From Rallus limicola (Eukaryota > Chordata > Aves > Gruiformes > Rallidae), in contig JAKCOZ010000618.1 of the NCBI GenBank assembly GCA_022605955.1, positions 1-64,000 of the forward strand: DNA of 64,000 nt, given 5' to 3'. The notes beneath the pieces were generated by a model. That model saw nothing but the letters and a program-made list of their open reading frames with translations, did not search any database and had not been told where the DNA came from. Below, in pieces: positions 61,379 through 64,000 of the stretch (position 1 is its first letter; every line of letters starts with the position of its first letter). The translations under genes and the position numbers were made by a program.

Positions 61379-64000
61379 AGGCATGAAAGGCATAGCTTGT
61401 CTGAAACCTCCTAACAGGACGCACAAGCAGACCCTGTCACTTTGGCTCTCAGCCTTTTCCTTTGCCTGGAAAGAGGGAACATGCCTGGAACCTCCTACGG
61501 TGCTTTTCTCGGCCCTAGCAGACTGCAGTTCAAAACATGCTAAACGTCCAGCAATAACTCCCAAAGTAAAGAAGCTAGGACTGAAAGGCATAGCTTGTCT
61601 GAAACCTCCTAACAGGACACACAAGCAGACCCTGTCACTTTGGCTCTCAGCCTTTTCCTTTGCCTGGAAAGAGGGAACATGCCTGGAACCTCCTACGGTG
61701 CTTTTCTCGGCCCTAGCAGACTGCAGTTCAAAACATGCTAAACGTCCAGCAATAACTCCCAAAGTAAAGAAGCTAGGACTGAAAGGCATAGCTTGTCTGA
61801 AACCTCCTAACAGGACACACAAGCAGACCCTGTCACTTTGGCTCTCAGCCTTTTCCTTTGCCTGGAAAGAAGGAACATACCTGCTACCTCCTACGGTGCT
61901 TTTCTCGGCCCTAGCAGACTGCAGTTCAAAACATGCTAAACGTCCAGCAATAACTCCCAAAGTAAAGAAGCTAGGCATGAAAGGCATAGCTTGTCTGAAA
62001 CCTCCTAACAGGACACACAAGCAGACCCTGTCACTTTGGCTCTCAGCCTTTTCCTTTGCCTGGAAAGAAGGAACATACCTGCTACCTCCTACAGTGCTTT
62101 TCTCGGCCCTAGCAGACTGCAGTTCAAAACATGCTAAACGTCCAGCAATAACTCCCAAAGTAAAGAAGTTAGGCATGAAAGGCATAGCTTGTCTGAAACC
62201 TCCTAACAGGACACACAAGCAGACCCTGTCACTTTGGCTCTCAGCCTTTTCCTTTGCCTGGAAAGAGGGAACATGCCTGGAACCTCCTACAGTGCTTTTC
62301 TCGGCCCTAGCAGACTGCAGTTCAAAACATGCTAAACGTCCAGCAATAACTCCCAAAGTAAAGAAGCTAGGCATGAAAGGCATAGCTTGTCTGAAACCTC
62401 CTAACAGGACACACAAGCAGACCCTGTCACTTTGGCTCTCAGCCTTTTCCTTTGCCTGGAAAGAGGGAACATGCCTGGAACCTCCTACGGTGCTTTTCTC
62501 GGCCCTAGCAGACTGCAGTTCAAAACATGCTAAACGTCCAGCAATAACTCCCAAAGTAAAGAAGCTAGGCATGAAAGGCATAGCTTGTCTGAAACCTCCT
62601 AACAGGACACACAAGCAGACCCTGTCACTTTGGCTCTCAGCCTTTTCCTTTGCCTGGAAAGAAGGAACATACCTGCTACCTCCTACAGTGCTTTTCTCGG
62701 CCCTAGCAGACTGCAGTTCAAAACATGCTAAACGTCCAGCAATAACTCCCAAAGTAAAGAAGCTAGGCATGAAAGGCATAGCTTGTCTGAAACCTCCTAA
62801 CAGGACACACAAGCAGACCCTGTCACTTTGGCTCTCAGCCTTTTCCTTTGCCTGGAAAGAGGGAACATGCCTGGAACCTCCTACAGTGCTTTTCTCGGCC
62901 CTAGCAGACTGCAGTTCAAAACATGCTAAACGTCCAGCAATAACTCCCAAAGTAAAGAAGTTAGGCATGAAAGGCATAGCTTGTCTGAAACCTCCTAACA
63001 GGACACACAAGCAGACCCTGTCACTTTGGCTCTCAGCCTTTTCCTTTGCCTGGAAAGAGGGAACATGCCTGGAACCTCCTACGGTGCTTTTCTCGGCCCT
63101 AGCAGACTGCAGTTCAAAACATGCTAAACGTCCAGCAATAACTCCCAAAGTAAAGAAGCTAGGACTGAAAGGCATAGCTTGTCTGAAACCTCCTAACAGG
63201 ACACACAAGCAGACCCTGTCACTTTGGCTCTCAGCCTTTTCCTTTGCCTGGAAAGAGGGAACATGCCTGGAACCTCCTACGGTGCTTTTCTCGGCCCTAG
63301 CAGACTGCAGTTCAAAACATGCTAAACGTCCAGCAATAACTCCCAAAGTAAAGAAGCTAGGACTGAAAGGCATAGCTTGTCTGAAACCTCCTAACAGGAC
63401 ACACAAGCAGACCCTGTCACTTTGGCTCTCAGCCTTTTCCTTTGCCTGGAAAGAAGGAACATACCTGCTACCTCCTACGGTGCTTTTCTCGGCCCTAGCA
63501 GACTGCAGTTCAAAACATGCTAAACGTCCAGCAATAACTCCCAAAGTAAAGAAGCTAGGCATGAAAGGCATAGCTTGTCTGAAACCTCCTAACAGGACAC
63601 ACAAGCAGACCCTGTCACTTTGGCTCTCAGCCTTTTCCTTTGCCTGGAAAGAAGGAACATACCTGCTACCTCCTACAGTGCTTTTCTCGGCCCTAGCAGA
63701 CTGCAGTTCAAAACATGCTAAACGTCCAGCAATAACTCCCAAAGTAAAGAAGTTAGGCATGAAAGGCATAGCTTGTCTGAAACCTCCTAACAGGACACAC
63801 AAGCAGACCCTGTCACTTTGGCTCTCAGCCTTTTCCTTTGCCTGGAAAGAGGGAACATGCCTGGAACCTCCTACAGTGCTTTTCTCGGCCCTAGCAGACT
63901 GCAGTTCAAAACATGCTAAACGTCCAGCAATAACTCCCAAAGTAAAGAAGCTAGGCATGAAAGGCATAGCTTGTCTGAAACCTCCTAACAGGACACACAA
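61379..64000 (+). repeat. 8-mer higher-order repeat (1584 bp), one full and one partial copy
   Basis: The order M CCT, L CCT, L B with TACGGTG, M B, M CCT with TACAGTG, M CCT, M B, M CCT with TACAGTG fills 61379-62962 and restarts at 62963, running off the window after about 1038 bp. AAGAAGTTAGG marks every fourth junction: the TT begins at 61377, 62169, 62961 and 63753, each 792 bp apart. The half-unit spacing suggests that the 8-mer itself arose from a doubled 4-mer. Copy 1 alone has GGACGCAC near 61419. Confidence 0.83.
63953..64000 (+). repeat. Partial monomer truncated by the window end
   Basis: The first 48 bases of an M-type monomer, starting with AGGCATGAAA. The cut is the window boundary, not a biological array edge, since the sequence matches the consensus to the last base. 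Confidence 0.95.

Larger units (their letters stand above)
1..64000 (+). repeat. 198-bp satellite DNA array, 323 complete monomers plus a partial one
   Basis: Every stretch of the window is a copy of one 198-bp unit, always in the same orientation and directly abutting the next. Monomer starts (AGGCATGAAA or AGGACTGAAA) recur every 198 bp from position 1 to 63953; the total is only 2 bp short of 323 exact periods. Copies differ by a handful of substitutions. Consensus GC is about 49% (97 of 198), with 3 CpG. I see no flanking unique sequence, so neither array edge is here and the true array is longer. Tandem satellites of about one nucleosome repeat length are typical of eukaryotic centromeric or heterochromatic DNA; that location is inference. 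I do not recognise the monomer as a named satellite family. The plus strand is an arbitrary choice of orientation. Confidence 0.98.

Noticed and set aside
5..64000. Giant plus-strand open frames (5-2713, 2638-19938, 19863-43751, 43761-44993, 45147-46973, 47127-48701, and an open run from 48711 to the window end)
   Set aside because: They are the 66-codon translation of a stop-free 198-bp satellite. The antisense frame is equally open, variation is mainly amino-acid changing, there is no unique N- or C-terminal domain, and start and stop positions fall at random point changes or one-base deletions.
2607..64000. Giant minus-strand open frames (2607-19847, 19883-44959, 44990-46939, 46970-64000)
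   Set aside because: They arise for the same arithmetic reason and end at the same deletions or at the palindromic CTAG changes. The translated unit resembles no domain I know.
1..64000. CRISPR array
   Set aside because: The periodicity is 198 bp with no alternation of short conserved repeats and unique spacers; the full unit is conserved and there are no cas genes.
1..64000. Tandem-repeat surface protein or solenoid gene of a bacterium
   Set aside because: No signal sequence, anchor, promoter or ribosome binding context appears, both strands are open, and the low CpG ratio with transition decay fits a methylated eukaryotic genome better.
1..64000. Alpha satellite or another CENP-B-box satellite
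   Set aside because: The unit is 198 bp, not 171, the sequence is not recognisable as alphoid, and no CENP-B box is present.
1..64000. Transposon, retroelement, rRNA, tRNA or telomeric repeat inside the array
   Set aside because: The 198-bp phase is never broken by more than one base, so there is no room for an insertion; no TTAGGG-type tract or RNA gene signature was seen.
1..64000. A novel multi-gene system
   Set aside because: No unique sequence or credible gene exists in the window; everything is explained by satellite monomers and their rearrangement.

Overview
The window holds one thing: an uninterrupted head-to-tail satellite DNA array with a 198-bp monomer. It contains 323 complete monomers (1-63952) and the first 48 bp of a 324th (63953-64000), all in the same orientation. 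I found no spacer, inversion, transposon, RNA gene or credible protein gene. The phase arithmetic is exact: the monomer start at position 1 and the one at 63953 differ by 323 x 198 minus 2. The two missing bases are two single-base deletions, near 2655 and near 19894.

The organism cannot be named from this sequence. A long, homogeneous satellite with nested higher-order repeats (HORs) points to a eukaryotic nuclear genome (centromeric, pericentromeric or other heterochromatin). The consensus is about 49% GC (56 C, 41 G per 198) but has only 3 CpG, an observed/expected ratio near 0.26. All three CpG sites vary mainly by CG->TG or CG->CA. This is the mark of CpG methylation and suggests a vertebrate or another CpG-methylating eukaryote; that is inference.

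Monomers fall into two main classes that differ around monomer positions 97-121. Class A reads GAGGGAACATGCCTGGAA, followed by CCT, GCT, GGT or CAT. Class B reads GAAGGAACATACCTGCTA, then usually ACAGTG. A subtype B' also carries A at position 86 and often TTGG in place of TCGG. A second independent marker is at positions 4-5: CA (M-type start) or AC (L-type start).

Ordering these types reveals a mosaic of HOR domains: a 13-mer (199-5345), an 11-mer (6534-10889), a 10-mer (12276-16235), a large displaced duplication (2970-13265 against 19602-27520), a 7-mer inside its second copy (23165-25936), a poorly ordered stretch (27521-37420), a 6/5/7/7/7-mer series (37421-43756), a 7/8/10-mer domain with private markers (43757-51478), a nearly perfect 10-mer duplication (52271-56230), a mixed stretch (56231-61378) and an 8-mer that runs off the window (61379-64000).

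Because 198 is divisible by 3 and the consensus lacks stops in one frame on each strand, very long open frames run along both strands. I treat these as arithmetic artefacts, not genes. The window shows no new enzymatic or defence system. Its interest lies in the record of how a satellite array expands, converts and decays.
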